A stretch of 64,000 nt of DNA from Anisus vortex (Eukaryota; Mollusca; Gastropoda; Planorbidae): NCBI GenBank assembly GCA_949126835.1, contig OX421495.1, forward strand, positions 31,553,320 through 31,617,319, given 5' to 3'. Position numbers and translations under genes: made by a program. Shown piece after piece: positions 31,661-45,207 of this stretch (positions are counted from its first letter, which is position 1; each line of letters begins with the position of its first letter). The notes under the pieces are model-generated. The model was not told where the DNA came from. It saw only the letters and a program-made list of their open reading frames with translations, and ran no database searches.

Positions 31661-32426
31661 CTAATGATAACCCAATTTTTTTCGCGAAGCCAACTGTAGA
31701 TGCCTTCTTGATGTGATTTTTATTTTATTTTGTATTGTTGTATTAAAAAGAAAATATATCTTAAAAAAATTGTGTTTGCCCCAAACCCCATGTATACAAT
31801 ACAATTTGTCAAGATGCACTTTTATACACTGCACACTTATATTTTGCTAATGTACAAGAGAAAAATATAACAATTGCAACACAAAAACTAACACGCATTA
31901 ATTCAATAAGTGATGTACATATTTTTTTTTGCATTGTTTTTACCCTATGGCGTTCTTATATGTTTGTCTGTATTGCCTGTGTTATTGACAACTGACAACT
32001 GTAAGGTGTTTTCTTTTCGTTAAGTGTAAAACAAAACATGGTGAGTTAATCAAAGGTATAAAACTTGATAGGCTTACACTGTATCGGGTAAAAAAACTCA
32101 AAAGGTCAACTTTACACGTGTGACATAAAAAAAACTCAAAAGGTCAACTTTACACATGTAACATAAAAAAAACTCAAAAGGTCAACGTTTACACATATAG
32201 TATATAAAGAAAAATCTTTTATTGATAAGGTCAACTTGTACACGCCTAAAAATAAGAATATAACTTTTATTGAGTGAAAGCATACATTTTTTAACTTAAA
32301 ACCTGTAACAAAAACTTAAAATTTTAAAATTAAATTTAAAAAATAAGAGTGATAAAGGTAATGTGCTTTAAGAGTGAATTAACAAAGTTAAACTCTGTAG
32401 TTGAACTTTAAACGGGTAGCTTAAGG
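31661..32426. other. AT-rich DNA with a 38-bp triple repeat
   Basis: 32091-32205 holds three tandem 38-bp copies with the core ACTCAAAAGGTCAAC. The stretch may be the 3' LTR of the preceding element, but with no partner LTR this cannot be shown. No gene is seen. Confidence 0.5.
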
Positions 32427-33684
32427 TTTATGAAATAATGTTTATAAAACGTATACGACACGAATTAAAACTTTAAAAATTTAGTTCCGGCAATTTGAAC
32501 ATTGCCCGGCAAATTAAACATTGCCCGGTAATTTAAACATTGCCCGGTAATTTAAACATTGCCCGGTATTATAAACATTGCCCGGTATTAGAAAAATTGC
32601 CCGGTAATTTAAACATTGCCCGGTAATTTAAACATTGCCCGGTAATTTAAACATTGCCCGGTATTATAAACATTGCCCGGTATTATAAACATTGCCCGGT
32701 AATTTAAACATTGCCCGGTAATTTAAACATTGCCCGGTATTATAAACATTGCCCGGTATTATAAACATTGCCCGGTAATTTAAACATTGCCCGGTAATTT
32801 AAACAATGGCCGTTACCTAGGCGATAAGCCTAAAGGTGCCCAGTTCTCGGAACTGGATAAAATAACCCATGGAGTTATAAACAATAGTCTTAAGCGGGGA
32901 TAAAGTATTTTCCGGTAACTTATACCATTTAAATATTGCATTCCACAAATAACGACGCAAATTAAAACTAAATTTTGTTCCCTTCTTAAACGCATAAATA
33001 CGCAAAATTTGATGACGCCATATAATTATAAGCTTAAATATAGAGTGTAACCAGGACCACTGCGTTTAAATAAGCTTAGTAATGCGTCGGTATTACTTCC
33101 CGAAACAGAAAAAAAAATGCTAAATCTATTTGCTTTGTCCTATGTTTGTAAAGTTTTAAATTATTAATTAGCTTTAAGTCATGAATTCACAGTGTAAAGT
33201 ATTAAAGTAGTGATAGATTAAGAAAATCAACTACAGTATTGGTAGTGTAAAGAATTTATGTTGTTTACGGCACGTAGACAATTTAAACATGAAGAAAATT
33301 TGTTCCCGTCATTGAGTTGAGATAATAAAATCCATGCACATAGTTTGATGACGTCAATTTAAACATGAATGAAAAATGTCCCTTCATTGCTATAAAATCC
33401 ATGCGCAAAGATTGATGACGTCATAAAAATAATCTCAACGCCATCCTTTTTTTTTATTTTCTTAGCGCGATCGATCGAAAAACTATAAAAAGTTGGAACG
33501 GAAAATTCAACATGAACCCAAAATATGTCGTTTTATTCGCGTTTTTTGACCAAACTGACCACTGCGGTCATTTTAATTTTTTTAAAACCTTGACAGTGTT
33601 GACCGCCGTAACGCAAAGAATATTTGTAGCAAATTTCACGTTTTTATGTCCAGTATTTAAAAAGATTATGCGGTATGTACATAC

Positions 33685-33727
<43 letters not shown>

Positions 33728-33755
33728 CATATTCCTTTTGAGATTTATATATATA
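32427..33755 (-). repeat. satellite unit R1, A form, truncated at the centre
   Basis: An A unit lacking its last several hundred bases at the central junction. The head ORF region reads through about nine CCAG repeats near 33686-33727. Confidence 0.88.
32485..32810 (-). repeat. 19-bp minisatellite of unit R1
   Basis: About 17 copies of the same repeat (plus-strand form CATTGCCCGGTAATTTAAA), with paired variants and one odd copy GGTATTAGAAAAATTG. Confidence 0.95.
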
Positions 33756-35310
33756 CAAGCCGTTATGTGCCCGGTCCTCCGAACCGGCTAAAAGTTATGT
33801 TTACATACACTCTAACTACTCAGGCAGTTATAATGAGATTGCCCGCATGACCTACGACACGAATTTAAACGTGAGGTAATTTTTTATTTGCCCGCTACAA
33901 CATGAATTACCCGTTAAAATCATTACTCATCACCCATTATAACAATTACAAAATTGCCCGCTATAAATTACGACGCAAATTAAAACATGAATATATTTTG
34001 TTCTATTCATTGATTAAGAACATTCGACAGTACTTTTTTTTTTTTTTTAATGATTCTTTGATATATTTTTATTACGACAAACATTAAGTCGCAGACCTAT
34101 GTTGTGTTGTTTTTGTTTATTTGCTATTTATTTATTTATTGTTGCTTTGGAAGCAAACTTAGAATTAAATTTCTATTCAACATGTAAAACAATAACAAAT
34201 GAAACCCTTATGAAATAATGTTTATAAAACGTATACGACACGAATTAAAACTTTAAAAAGTTAGTTCCGGCAATTTGAACATTGCCCGGCAAATTAAACA
34301 TTGCCCGGTAATTTAAACATTGCCCGGTAATTTAAACATTGCCCGGTAATTTAAACATTGCCCGGTATTATAAACATTGCCCGGTAATTTAAACAATGGC
34401 CGTTACCAAGGCGATAAGCCTAAAGGTGCCCAGTTCTCGGAACTGGATAAAATAACCCATGGAGTTATAAACAATAGTCTTAAGCGGGGATAAAGTATTT
34501 TCCGGTAACTTAAACCCTTTAAATATTGCATTCTACAAATTACGACGCAAATTAAAACTAAATTTTGTTCCCTTCTTAAACGCATAAATACGCAAAATTT
34601 GATGACGCCATATAATTATAAGCTTAAATATAGAGTGTAACCAGGACCACTGCGTTTAAATAAGCTTAGTAATGCGTCGGTATTACTTCCCGAAACAGAA
34701 AAAAAATGCTAAATCTATTTGCTTTGTCCTATGTTTGTAAAGTTTTAAATTATTAATTAGCTTTAAGTCATGTATTTACAGTGTAAAGTATTAAAGTAGT
34801 GATAGATTAAGAAAATCAACTACAGTATTGGTAGTGTAAAGAATTTATGTTGTTTTCGGCACGTAGGCAATTTAAACATGAAGAAAATTTGTTCCCATCA
34901 TTGAAATAAAATCCATGCACATAGTTTGATGACGTCAATTTAAACATGAATGAAAAATGTCCCTTCATCGCTAAAAAATCCATGCGCAAACTTTGATGAC
35001 GTCATAAAAATAATCTCAGCGCATCCTTTTTTTTTCTAACTTAGTGACGAAAAACTATAAAAAGTTGTACTGGCAAAGACAATGTGAATCAAAAGTTGTG
35101 TTTTTTTTCGCGTTTTTTGACCAAACTGACCACTGCGGTCATTTTAATTTTTTTTAAACCTTGACAGTGTTCACCGCCGTAACGCAAAGAATATTTGTAG
35201 CAAATTTCACGTTTTTATGTCCAGTATTTAAAAAGATTATGCGGTATGTACATACCCAGCCAGCCAGCCAGCCACATACATACATATTCCTTTTGAGATT
35301 TATATATATA
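33756..35310 (-). repeat. satellite unit R2, A form
   Basis: A unit with a short minisatellite and the alternative head. Its right edge abuts R3's B-type hairpin tail. Confidence 0.88.
34266..34400 (-). repeat. 19-bp minisatellite of unit R2
   Basis: About seven copies of the ACCGGGCAATG repeat on the minus strand. Confidence 0.93.
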
Positions 35311-36029
35311 CAAGCCGTTATGTGCCCGATTCTTCGAACGGGCTTTTTTTTAGAATATGCTTGACACATTATAGTTTTTTAGTTTTGTTTTTGCAACATA
35401 CATAAAGTAGTATGTTTTTTTTTTTTGTGGTCAGTATTTTTTAAATTTATTTTTGTTTTGCACACTTTATTATACACCAATTCAATATACAACTAAAAAG
35501 GAAAAACAAATAACAATAATTTTTTTTTATTTCTTGCTCAAAGTATGACCACTATGATCGAATTTTGTGAGTTTATTGGGTAATTAAACTCTTTCTGTAA
35601 AACAGAACTCACATGTCTTTTAAAAAGTACTGTTGATTCGAAAATGATTGTTTGATATATTTTTTTGCTACAACATTCGTCGTAGATCAATATTTTTTTT
35701 ATTTTTTTTTGTTTTTGTTGGTGTTATTTGCTATTTATTTATTGTTGCTTTGGAGGCAAACTTAGAATTAAATTTTAAATTCAACAGGAAAAACAATAAC
35801 AACTGAAACCGATATGAATCATAGTTTATACAACGTATAAGACATGAATTATAACTTTTAAAAGTTGGTCCGGCAAATTTAAACATTGCCCGGCAATATA
35901 AAAATTTCCCGCTACATAGTTTATAAGACGTATACGATATAAAATAAAACTTTAAAACGTTGAGCTCGGCAATTTAAACATTGCCTAGCAATTGAACAAT
36001 TTCCCGCTACAAAGTTTATAAGACGTATA

Positions 36030-36773
36030 CACAGAATAGGTATAGAACAGAATGCACAATCCCTATATACGCACTCACTAAAAGTTACCATTTTCCGCAA
36101 TGCAGCGGTCGCTAGAGACGCTACTATGGTAAAATGAGACATGATATCTACGTCTGCCATAAATATATACAATATATATAGGGCCTACATTATCTTTCGT
36201 TATAGGCTTAGTTTTATATAAATTTGACTTAATTACCCATTTTGTTTTGAACATTATATGATTAGGCCAATATGATGTAAAAATATTTATTACCCGGTAC
36301 TGATTTGAAAAAAAAAATGGCTTAGACGTAGCTCGGTACCGGTAACTAAATTGCTGCGGCTACCGGTACATAAATATATATACTTTTTAAACCAAAATAA
36401 ACTTTTAAAATTATGAAGGGAAATAGGCATATAATTCATAATGAGTTAATATGAGGTTGTTTATGCTGTTGTTTATCCTTTATGGAGTCAGGAAAGCCAT
36501 GCAGTTTGACATGCTCTTTTTTACGATAATCAGTCGTTTTCGCATCATTGTTGTAGTTTATTACACAACCGTTTATGCACATTTTGCCTGAAATATTAGC
36601 TTTGGGTGTTCGAACTTGTAGATTTGAAGAAAAGGACGTTGTAGGCTAAATAAGCATAAATATAGAGTGTAACCAGGACCGCTGCGTTTAAATAAGCTTA
36701 GTATGGCGTCGGTATTACTGCCCAAAACAGAAATAAAATGCGATTGCGCATTCTGTTTTATACCTATTCTGTG
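36030..36773 (-). mobile_element. P-like inverted-repeat element in R3
   Basis: 744 bp with both inverted repeats. Plus-strand flanks GACGTATA and GACATATA are the 8-bp duplication with one change. Confidence 0.82.
36436..36582 (-). CDS. THAP-like N-terminal microprotein frame (R3)
   Basis: Open 48-residue frame with C-x3-C and LHGFP as in the U6 and U9 copies (start codon at 36580-36582). No later THAP residues follow. Confidence 0.5.
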   Translation of the reverse strand: MCINGCVINYNNDAKTTDYRKKEHVKLHGFPDSIKDKQQHKQPHINSL

Positions 36774-38123
36774 GACATATACAACACGAATAAAAACGTG
36801 AAGGAATTTTGTATTTGCCAGATACAACGTAAGATACCCATTAAAACCATTAATCATTACCCATTATAACAATTTAAAAATATCCCGCTATAAATTACGA
36901 CGCAAATTAAAACGTGAATATATTTTGTTCTATTCATTCATAAAGTACATTAGCAAAGGTTGAAGCAAAGTTAATTTTAAATGAATACGCAAAATTTGAT
37001 GACGTTATAACGAAAAGCCGGCTAGCTATCTCTGCGCAAACTTTGATGACGTCATCCTGAAAAAAATCTCAACGCCATCCTTTTTTTTATTTTTTTAGCG
37101 CGATCGATCGAAAAACTAAAAAAAGTTGGAACGGCAAATTCAACATGAACGCAAAATATGTCGTTTTTTTCGCGTTTTTTGACCAAACTGACCACTGCGG
37201 TCATTTTATTTTTTTTAAAACCTTGACAGTGTTCACCGCCGTAACGCAAATAATTTTTGTAGAAAATTTCACGTTTTTATGTCCAGTATTTAAAAAGATT
37301 ATGCGGTATGTACATACCCAGCCAGCCAGCCAGCCACATACATATTCCTTTTGAGATTTATATATATACAAGCCGTTATGTGCCCGATTCTTCGAACGGG
37401 CTTTTTTTTAGAATATGCTTGACACATTATAGTTTTTTAGTTTTGTTTTTGCAACATACATAAAGTAGTATGTTGTTTTTTTGTGGTCAGTATTTTTTAA
37501 ATTTATTTTTGTTTTGCACACTTTATTATACACCAATTCAATATACAACTAAAAAGGAAAAACAAATAATAATAATTTTTTTTTATTTCTTGCTCAAAGT
37601 ATGACCACTATGATCGAATTTTGTGAGTTTATTGGGTAATTAAACTCTTTCTGTAAAACAGAACTCACATGTCTTTTAAAAAGTACTGTTAATTCGAAAA
37701 TGATTGTTTGATATATTTGTTTGCTACAACATTAATCGTAGATCAATATTTTTTTTGTTTTTTTTTTTTTTTTTGTTTTTTATTTTTTTTTTTTTTTTTT
37801 TGTTGTTTTTGTTGGTGTTATTTGCTATTTGTTTATTGTTGCTTTGGAAGCAAACTTAGAATTAAATTTTAAATTCAACAGGAAAAACAATAACAACTGA
37901 AACCGATATGAATCATAGTTTATACAACGTATACGACATGAATTACAACTTTAAAAAGTTGGTCCGGCAAATTTAAACATTGCCTGGCAATATAAAAATT
38001 TCCCGCTACATAGTTTATAAGACGTATACGATACAAATTAAAACTTTAAAACGTTGAGCTCGGCAATTTAAACATTGCCTGGCAATTGAACAATTTCCCG
38101 CTACAAAGTTTATAAGACGTATA

Positions 38124-38853
38124 CACAGAATAGGTATAGAACAGAATGCACAATCCCTATATACGCAGTCACTAAAAGTTACCATTTTCCGCAATGCAGC
38201 GGTCGCTAGAGTAAAATGAGAAATGATATCTACGTCTGCCATAAATATATACAATATATATAGGGCCTACATTATCTTTCATTATAGGCTTAGTTTTATA
38301 TAAATTTGACTTAATTACCCATTTTGTTTTGAACATTATATGATTAGGCCAATATGATGTAAAAATATTTATTACCCGGTACTGATTTGAAAAAAAAAAT
38401 GGCTTAGACGTAGCTCGGTACCGGTAACTAAATTGCTGCGGCTACCGGTACATAAATATATATACTTTTTAAACCAAAATAAACTTTTAAAATTATGAAG
38501 GGAAATAGGCATATAATTCATAATGAGTTAATATGAGGTTGTTTATGCTGTTGTTTATCCTTTATGGAGTCAGGAAAGCCATGCAGTTTGACATGCTCTT
38601 TTTTACGATAATCAGTCGTTTTCGCATCATTGTTGTAGTTTATTACACAACCGTTTATGCACATTTTGCCTGAAATATTAGCTTTGGGTGTTCGAACTTG
38701 TAGATTTGAAGAAAAGGCCGTTGTAGGCTAAATAAGCATAAATATAGTGTAACCAAGACCGCTGCGTTTAAATAGGCTTAGTATGGCGTCGGTATTACTG
38801 CCCAAAACAGAAATAAAATGCGATTGCGCACTATGTTTTATACCTATTCTGTG
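38124..38853 (-). mobile_element. P-like inverted-repeat element in R4
   Basis: 730 bp; a small deletion near the right (element-numbered) end removes part of GACGCTACTATAG. Inverted repeats and flanking GACGTATA/GACATATA are kept. Confidence 0.82.
38518..38664 (-). CDS. THAP-like N-terminal microprotein frame (R4)
   Basis: Open 48-residue frame, same landmarks as R3, apparently identical in sequence to it. Confidence 0.5.
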   Translation of the reverse strand: MCINGCVINYNNDAKTTDYRKKEHVKLHGFPDSIKDKQQHKQPHINSL

Positions 38854-40171
38854 GACATATACAACACGAATAAAAACGTGAAGGAATTTTGTATTTGCCA
38901 GATACAACGTAAGATACCCATTAAAACCATTAATCATTACCCATTATAACAATTTTAAAATATACCGCTATAAATTACGACGCAAATTAAAACGTGAATT
39001 TATTTTGTTCTATTCATTCATAAAGTACATTAGCAAAGGTTGAAGCAAAGTTTATTTTAAATGAATACGCAAAATTTGATGACGTCATAACGAAAAGCCG
39101 GCTAGCTATCTCCGCGCAAACTTTGATGACGTCATCCTGAAAAAAATCTCAACGCCATCCTTTTTTTTATTTTCTTAGCGCGATCGATCGAAAAACTATA
39201 AAAAGTTGGAACGGCAAATTCAACATGAACCCAAAATATGTCGTTTTATTCGCGTTTTTTGACCAAACTGACCACTGCGGTCATTTAAATTTTTTTAAAA
39301 CCTTGACAGTGTTCACCGCCGTAACGCAAAGAATATTTGTAGCAAATTTCACGTTTTTATGTCCAGTATTTAAAAAGATTATGCGGTATGTACATACCCA
39401 GCCAGCCAGCCAGCCACATACATATTCCTTTTGAGATTTATATATATACAAGCCGTTATGTGCCCGATTCTTCGAACGGGCTTTTTTTTAGAATATGCTT
39501 GACACATTATAGTTTTTTCGTTTTGTTTTTGCAACATACATAAAGTAGTATGTTTTTTTTCGTGGTCAGTATTTTTTAAATTTATTTTTGTTTTGCACAC
39601 TTTATTATACACCAATTCAATATACAACTAAAAAGGAAAAACAAATAATAATAATTTTTTTTTATTTCTTGCTCAAAGTATGACCACTATGATCGAATTT
39701 TGTGAGTTTAATGGGTAATTAAACTCTTTCTGTAAAACAGAACTCAAATGTCTTTTAAAAAGTACTGTTAATTCGAAAATGATTGTTTGATATATTTTTT
39801 TGCTACAACATTAGTCGTAGATCAATATTTATTTATTTTTGCTTTTTTTTTTGTTTTTGTTGGTGTTATTTGCTATTTATTTATTGTTGCTTTGGAAGCA
39901 AACTTAGAATTAAATTTTACATTCAACAGGAAAAACAATAACAACTGAAACCGATATGAATCATAGTTTACACAACGTATACGACATGAATTAAAACTTT
40001 TAAAAGTTGGTCCGGCAAATCTAAACATTGCCCGGCAATATAAAAATTTCCCGCTACATAGTTTATAAGACGTATACGATACAAATTAAAACTTTAAAAC
40101 GTTGAGCTCGGCAATTTAAACATTGCCTGGCAATTGAAAAATTTCCCGCTACAAAGTTTATAAGACGTATA

Positions 40172-40914
40172 CACAGAATAGGTATAGAACAGAATGCACA
40201 ATCCCTATATACGCAGTCACTAAAAGTTACCATTTTACGCAATGCAGCGGTCGCTAGAGACGCTACTATAGTAAAATGTGAAAGGATATCTACGTCTGCC
40301 ATAAATATATACAATATATATAGGGCCTACATTATCTTTCATTATAGGCTTACTTTTATATAAATTTGACTTAATTACCCATTTTGTTTTGAACATTATA
40401 TGATTAGGCCAATATGATGTAAAAATATTTATTACCCGGTACTGATTTGAAAAAAAAATGTCTTAGACGTAGCTCGGTACCGGTAACTAAATTGCTACGG
40501 CTACCGGTACATACATATATATACTTTTTAAACCAAAATAAACTTTTAAAATTATGATGGGAAATAGGCATATAATTCATAATGAGTTAATATGAGGTTG
40601 TTTATGCTGTTGTTTATCCTTTATGGAGTCAGGAAAGCCATGCAGTTTGACATGCTCTTTTTTACGTTAATCAGTCGTTTTCGCATCATTGTTGTAGTTT
40701 ATTACACAACCGTTCATGCACATTTTGCCTGAAATATTAGCTTTGGGTGTTCGAACTTGTAGATTTGAAGAAAAGGACGTTGTAGGCTAAATAAGCATAA
40801 ATATAGAGTGTAACCAGGACCGCTGCGTTTACATAAGCTTAGTATGGCGTCGGTATTACTGCCCAAAACAGAAATAAAATGCGATTGCGCATTCTGTTTT
40901 ATACCTATTCTGTG
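40172..40914 (-). mobile_element. P-like inverted-repeat element in R5
   Basis: 743 bp with both inverted repeats and the GACGTATA/GACATATA flanks. Confidence 0.82.
40577..40723 (-). CDS. THAP-like N-terminal microprotein frame (R5)
   Basis: Open 48-residue frame beginning MCMNGC; the Ile-to-Met and an Arg-to-Asn-class change do not break it. Same truncated THAP start. Confidence 0.5.
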
Positions 40915-41458
40915 GACATATACAACACGAATAAAAACGTGAAGGAATTTTTTATTTGCCAGATACAACGTAAGATACCCATTAAAACCATTAATCATTA
41001 CCCATTATAACAATTTAAAAATATCCCGCTATAAATTACGACGCAAATTAAAACGTGAATATATTTTGTTCTAATCATTCATAAAGTACATTAGCAAAGG
41101 TTGAAGCGAAGTTAATTAAAATGAATACGCAGAATTCGATGACGCCATAAAAAAAAAGACAACCAACTATCCCTGCGCAAATTTTGATGACGTCATCCTG
41201 AAAAAAATCTCAACGCCATCCTTTTTTTTATTTTCTTAGCGCGATCGATCGAAAAACTATAAAAAGTTGGAACGGCAAATTCAACATGAACCCAAAATAT
41301 GTCGTTTTATTCGCGTTTTTTGACCAAACTGACCACTGCAGTCATTTTAATTTTTTTTAAACCTTGACAGTGTTCACCGCCGTAACGCAAAGAATATTTG
41401 TAGCAAATTTCACGTTTTTATGTCCAGTATTTAAAAAGATTATGCGGTATGTACATAC

Positions 41459-41553
<95 letters not shown>

Positions 41554-42305
41554 CATATTCCTTTTGAGATTTATATATATACAAGCCGTTATGTGCCCGA
41601 TTCTTCGAACGGGCTTTTTTTTAGAATATGCTTGACACATTATAGTTTTTTAGTTATTTTTTTGCAACATACATAAAGTAGTATGTTTTTTTTTTGTGGT
41701 CAGTATTTTTTAAATTTATTTTTGTTTTGCACACTTTATTATACACCAATTCAATATACAACTAAAAAGGAAAAACAAATAATAATAATTTTTTTTTATT
41801 TCTTGCTCAAAAAATGACCACTATGATCGAATTTTGTGAGTTTAGTGGGTAATTAAACTCTTTCTGTAAAACAGAACTCACATGTCTTTTAAAAAGTACT
41901 GTTAATTCGAAAATGATTGTTTGATATATTTTTTTGCTACAACATTAGTCGTAGATCAATATTTATTTATTTTTGCTTTTTTTTTTGTTTTTGTTGGTGT
42001 TATTTGCTATTTATTTATTGTTGCTTTGGAAGCAAACTTAGAATTAAATTTTAAATTCAACAGGAAAAACAATAACAACTGAAACCGATATGAATCATAG
42101 TTTATACAACGTATACGACATGAATTAAAACTTTAAAAAGTTGGTCCGGCAAATTTAAACATTGCCCGGCAATATAAAAATTTCCCGCTACATAGTTTAT
42201 AAGACGTATACGATACAAATTAAAACTTTAAAACGTTGATCTCGGCAATTTAAACATTGCCTGGCAATTGAAAAATTTCCCGCTACAAAGTTTATAAGAC
42301 GTATA

Positions 42306-43048
42306 CACAGAATAGGTATAGAACAGAATGCACAATCCCTATATACGCAGTCACTAAAAGTTACCATTTTCCGCAATGCAGCGGTCGCTAGAGACGCTAC
42401 TATAGTAAAATGAGAAAGGGTATCTACGTCTGCCATAAATATATACAATATATATAGGGCCTACATTATCTTTCATTATAGGCTTACTTTTATATAAATT
42501 TGACTTAATTACCCATTTTGTTTTGAACATTATATGATTAGGCCAATATGATGTAAAAATATTTATTACCCGGTACTGATTTGAAAAAAAAATGGCTTAG
42601 ACGTAGCTCGGTACCGGTAACTAAATTGCTGCGGCTACCGGTACATAAATATATATACTTTTTAAACCAAAATAAACTTTTAAAATTATGAAGGGAAATA
42701 GGCATATAATTCAAAATGAGTTAATATGAGGTTGTTTATGCTGTTGTTTATCCTTTATGGAGTCAGGAAAGCCATGCAGTTTGACATGCTCTTTTTTACG
42801 ATAATCAGTCGTTTTCGCATCATTGTTGTAGTTTATTACACAACCGTTTATGCACATTTTGCCTGAAATATTAACTTTGGGTGTTCGAACTTGTAGATTT
42901 GAAGAAAAGGACGTTGTAGGCTAAATAAGCATAAATATAGAGTGTAACCGTGACCACTGCGTTTAAATAGGCTTAGTATGGCGTCGGTATTACTGCCCAA
43001 AACAGAAATAAAATGCGATTGCGCATTCGGTTTTATACCTATTCTGTG
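42306..43048 (-). mobile_element. P-like inverted-repeat element in R6
   Basis: 743 bp with both inverted repeats and the 8-bp flanks. Confidence 0.82.
42711..42857 (-). CDS. THAP-like N-terminal microprotein frame (R6)
   Basis: Open 48-residue frame; the last residue is Phe instead of Leu (TTT for TTA) and the stop codon is retained. Confidence 0.5.
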   Translation of the reverse strand: MCINGCVINYNNDAKTTDYRKKEHVKLHGFPDSIKDKQQHKQPHINSF

Positions 43049-43638
43049 GACATATACAACACGAATAAAAACGTGATGGAATTTTGTATTTGCCAGATAC
43101 AACGTAAGATACCCATTAAAACCATTAATCATTACCCATTATAACAATTTAAAAATATCCCGCTATAAATTACGACGCAAATTAAAACGTGAATATATTT
43201 TGTTCTATTCATTCATAAAGTACATTAGCAAAGGTTGAAGCGAAGTTAATTAAAATGAATACGCAAAATTCGATGACGCCATAAAAAAAAAAAGACAACC
43301 AGCTATCCCTGCGCAAACTTTGATGACGTCATCCTGAACAAAAATCTCAACGCCATCCTTTTTTTTATTTTCTTAGCGCGATCGATCGAAAAACTATAAA
43401 AAGTTGGAACGGCAAATTCAACATGAACCCAAAATATGTCGTTTTATTCGCGTTTTTTGACCAAACTGACCACTGCGGTCATTTTAATTTTTTTTAAACC
43501 TTGACAGTGTTCACCGCCGTAACGCAAAGAATATTTGTAGCAAATTTCACGTTTTTATGTCCAGTATTTAAAAAGATTATGCGGTATGTACATACCCAGC
43601 CAGCCACATACATATTCCTTTTGAGATTTATATATATA

Positions 43639-45132
43639 CAAGCCGTTATGTGCCCGGTCCTCCGAACCGGCTAAAAGCTATGTTTACATACACTCTAACT
43701 ACTCAAGCAGTTATAATGAGACTGCCCGCATGACCTACGACACGAATTCAAACGTGAGGTAATGTCTAATTTGCCCGCTACAACATAAAATTACCCGTTA
43801 AAATCATTACCCATTACCCATTATAACAATTAAAAAATTGCCCGTTATAAATTACGACGCAAATTAAAACGTAAATATATTTTGTTCTATTCATTGATAA
43901 AGAACATTCGACAGTATTTTTATTAAAAAAGAAAATGATTGTTTGATATGTTTTTTTACGACACGACAAACATTAAGTCGCAGACCTATGTTGTTTTGTT
44001 TTTGTTATTTGCTATTTATTTATTATTGTTGCTTTGGAAGCAAACTTAGAATTAAATTTTCTTTTCAACATGTAAAACAATAACAAATGAAACCCATATG
44101 AAATAATGTTTATAAAACGTATACGACACGAATTAAAACTTTAAAAAGTTAGTTCCGGCAATTTGAACATTGCCCGGCAAATTAAACATTGCCCGGTAAT
44201 ATAAACATTGCCCGGTAATTTAGACATTGTCCGGTAATTTAAACATTGCCCGGTAATTTAAACATTGCCCGGTATTATAAACATTACCCGGTAATTTAAA
44301 CCTTGCCCGGTAATTTAAACAATGGTTGTTACCAAGGCGATAAGCCTAAAGTTATAATGAGATTTCCCGCTTCACAGTTAATATATACGGCAATTAATAA
44401 AACCCCACCCGTTAAAAAGTTTATCGATGTATACGTCACAAATTTAAATGTGAATGACATTTTGTACGCCCGCTACAACCGAAACGAACTGCAACGTGAA
44501 ATATTGCCCGCTAGAAACGAATTGAAACGTGAAATATTGCCCTCTAGAAAAGAATTGAAACGTGAAATATTTCCCGCTAGAAAGATTTTAATGCGTATAC
44601 GCCCGCTTCAAACGAATTGAAAAAGCTAAAAGTTATGTTTACATACACTCTTACTACTCAAGCAGTTATAATGAGAATGCACGCAACAACTACAAAAGTT
44701 TATATTTCGTATACGACACGAATTAAAACGTGAATATATTTTGTTCTATTCATTCATAAAATACATCAGCAAACATTGAAGCAAAGTTAATTTTAAATGA
44801 ATACGCAAAATTTGATGACGTCATAACGAAAAGCCGGCTAGCTATCTCTGCGCAAACTTTGATGACGTCATCCTGAAAAAATCTCAACGCCATCCTTTTT
44901 TTAATTTTTTTAGCGCGATCGATCGAAAAACTATAAAAAGTTGGAACGGCAATTTTAACATGAACCCAAAATATGTCGTTTTATTCGCGTTTTTTGACCA
45001 AACTGACCACTGCGGTCATTTTATTTTTTTTAAAACCTTGACAGTGTCCACCGCCGTAACGCAAAGAATTTTTGTAGCAAATTTCACGTTTTTATGTCCA
45101 GTATTTAAAAAGATTATGCGGTATGTACATAC

Positions 45133-45167
<35 letters not shown>

Positions 45168-45207
45168 CATACATACATACATATTCCTTTTGAGATTTAT
45201 ATATATA
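43639..45207 (-). repeat. satellite unit R7, inverted near-copy of U7
   Basis: Shares U7's private block and private minisatellite changes, though it is in the opposite arm. Recent exchange or copying between arms is implied. Confidence 0.88.
44151..44330 (-). repeat. 19-bp minisatellite of unit R7
   Basis: About nine copies with U7's private variants (GGTAAT and CAAGGTT types). Confidence 0.93.

Larger units (their letters stand above)
35311..37368 (-). repeat. satellite unit R3, B form
   Basis: First of four consecutive B units, each close to 2.06-2.13 kb. Confidence 0.88.
37369..39448 (-). repeat. satellite unit R4, B form
   Basis: B unit with an expanded T-rich low-complexity tract at about 37748-37810. 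Confidence 0.88.
39449..41581 (-). repeat. satellite unit R5, B form with the longest CCAG tract
   Basis: The (CCAG)n microsatellite at about 41458-41552 reaches some 23 units, far longer than in other units (2-10). The overlapping head frames simply read it as Pro-Ala-Ser-Gln or Gly-Trp-Leu-Ala. Confidence 0.9.
41582..43638 (-). repeat. satellite unit R6, B form
   Basis: B unit with a very short CCAG tract (two repeats) at about 43597. Confidence 0.88.

Noticed and set aside
33512..33850. Conserved unit-head frames with Pro-Ala-Ser-Gln or Gly-Trp-Leu-Ala repeats (many copies in both arms)
   Set aside because: Both strands are open through the same (CCAG)n tract, the length varies with the microsatellite, A units with the alternative head lose the frame start, and no known motif is present. 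DNA-level homogenisation explains the conservation.
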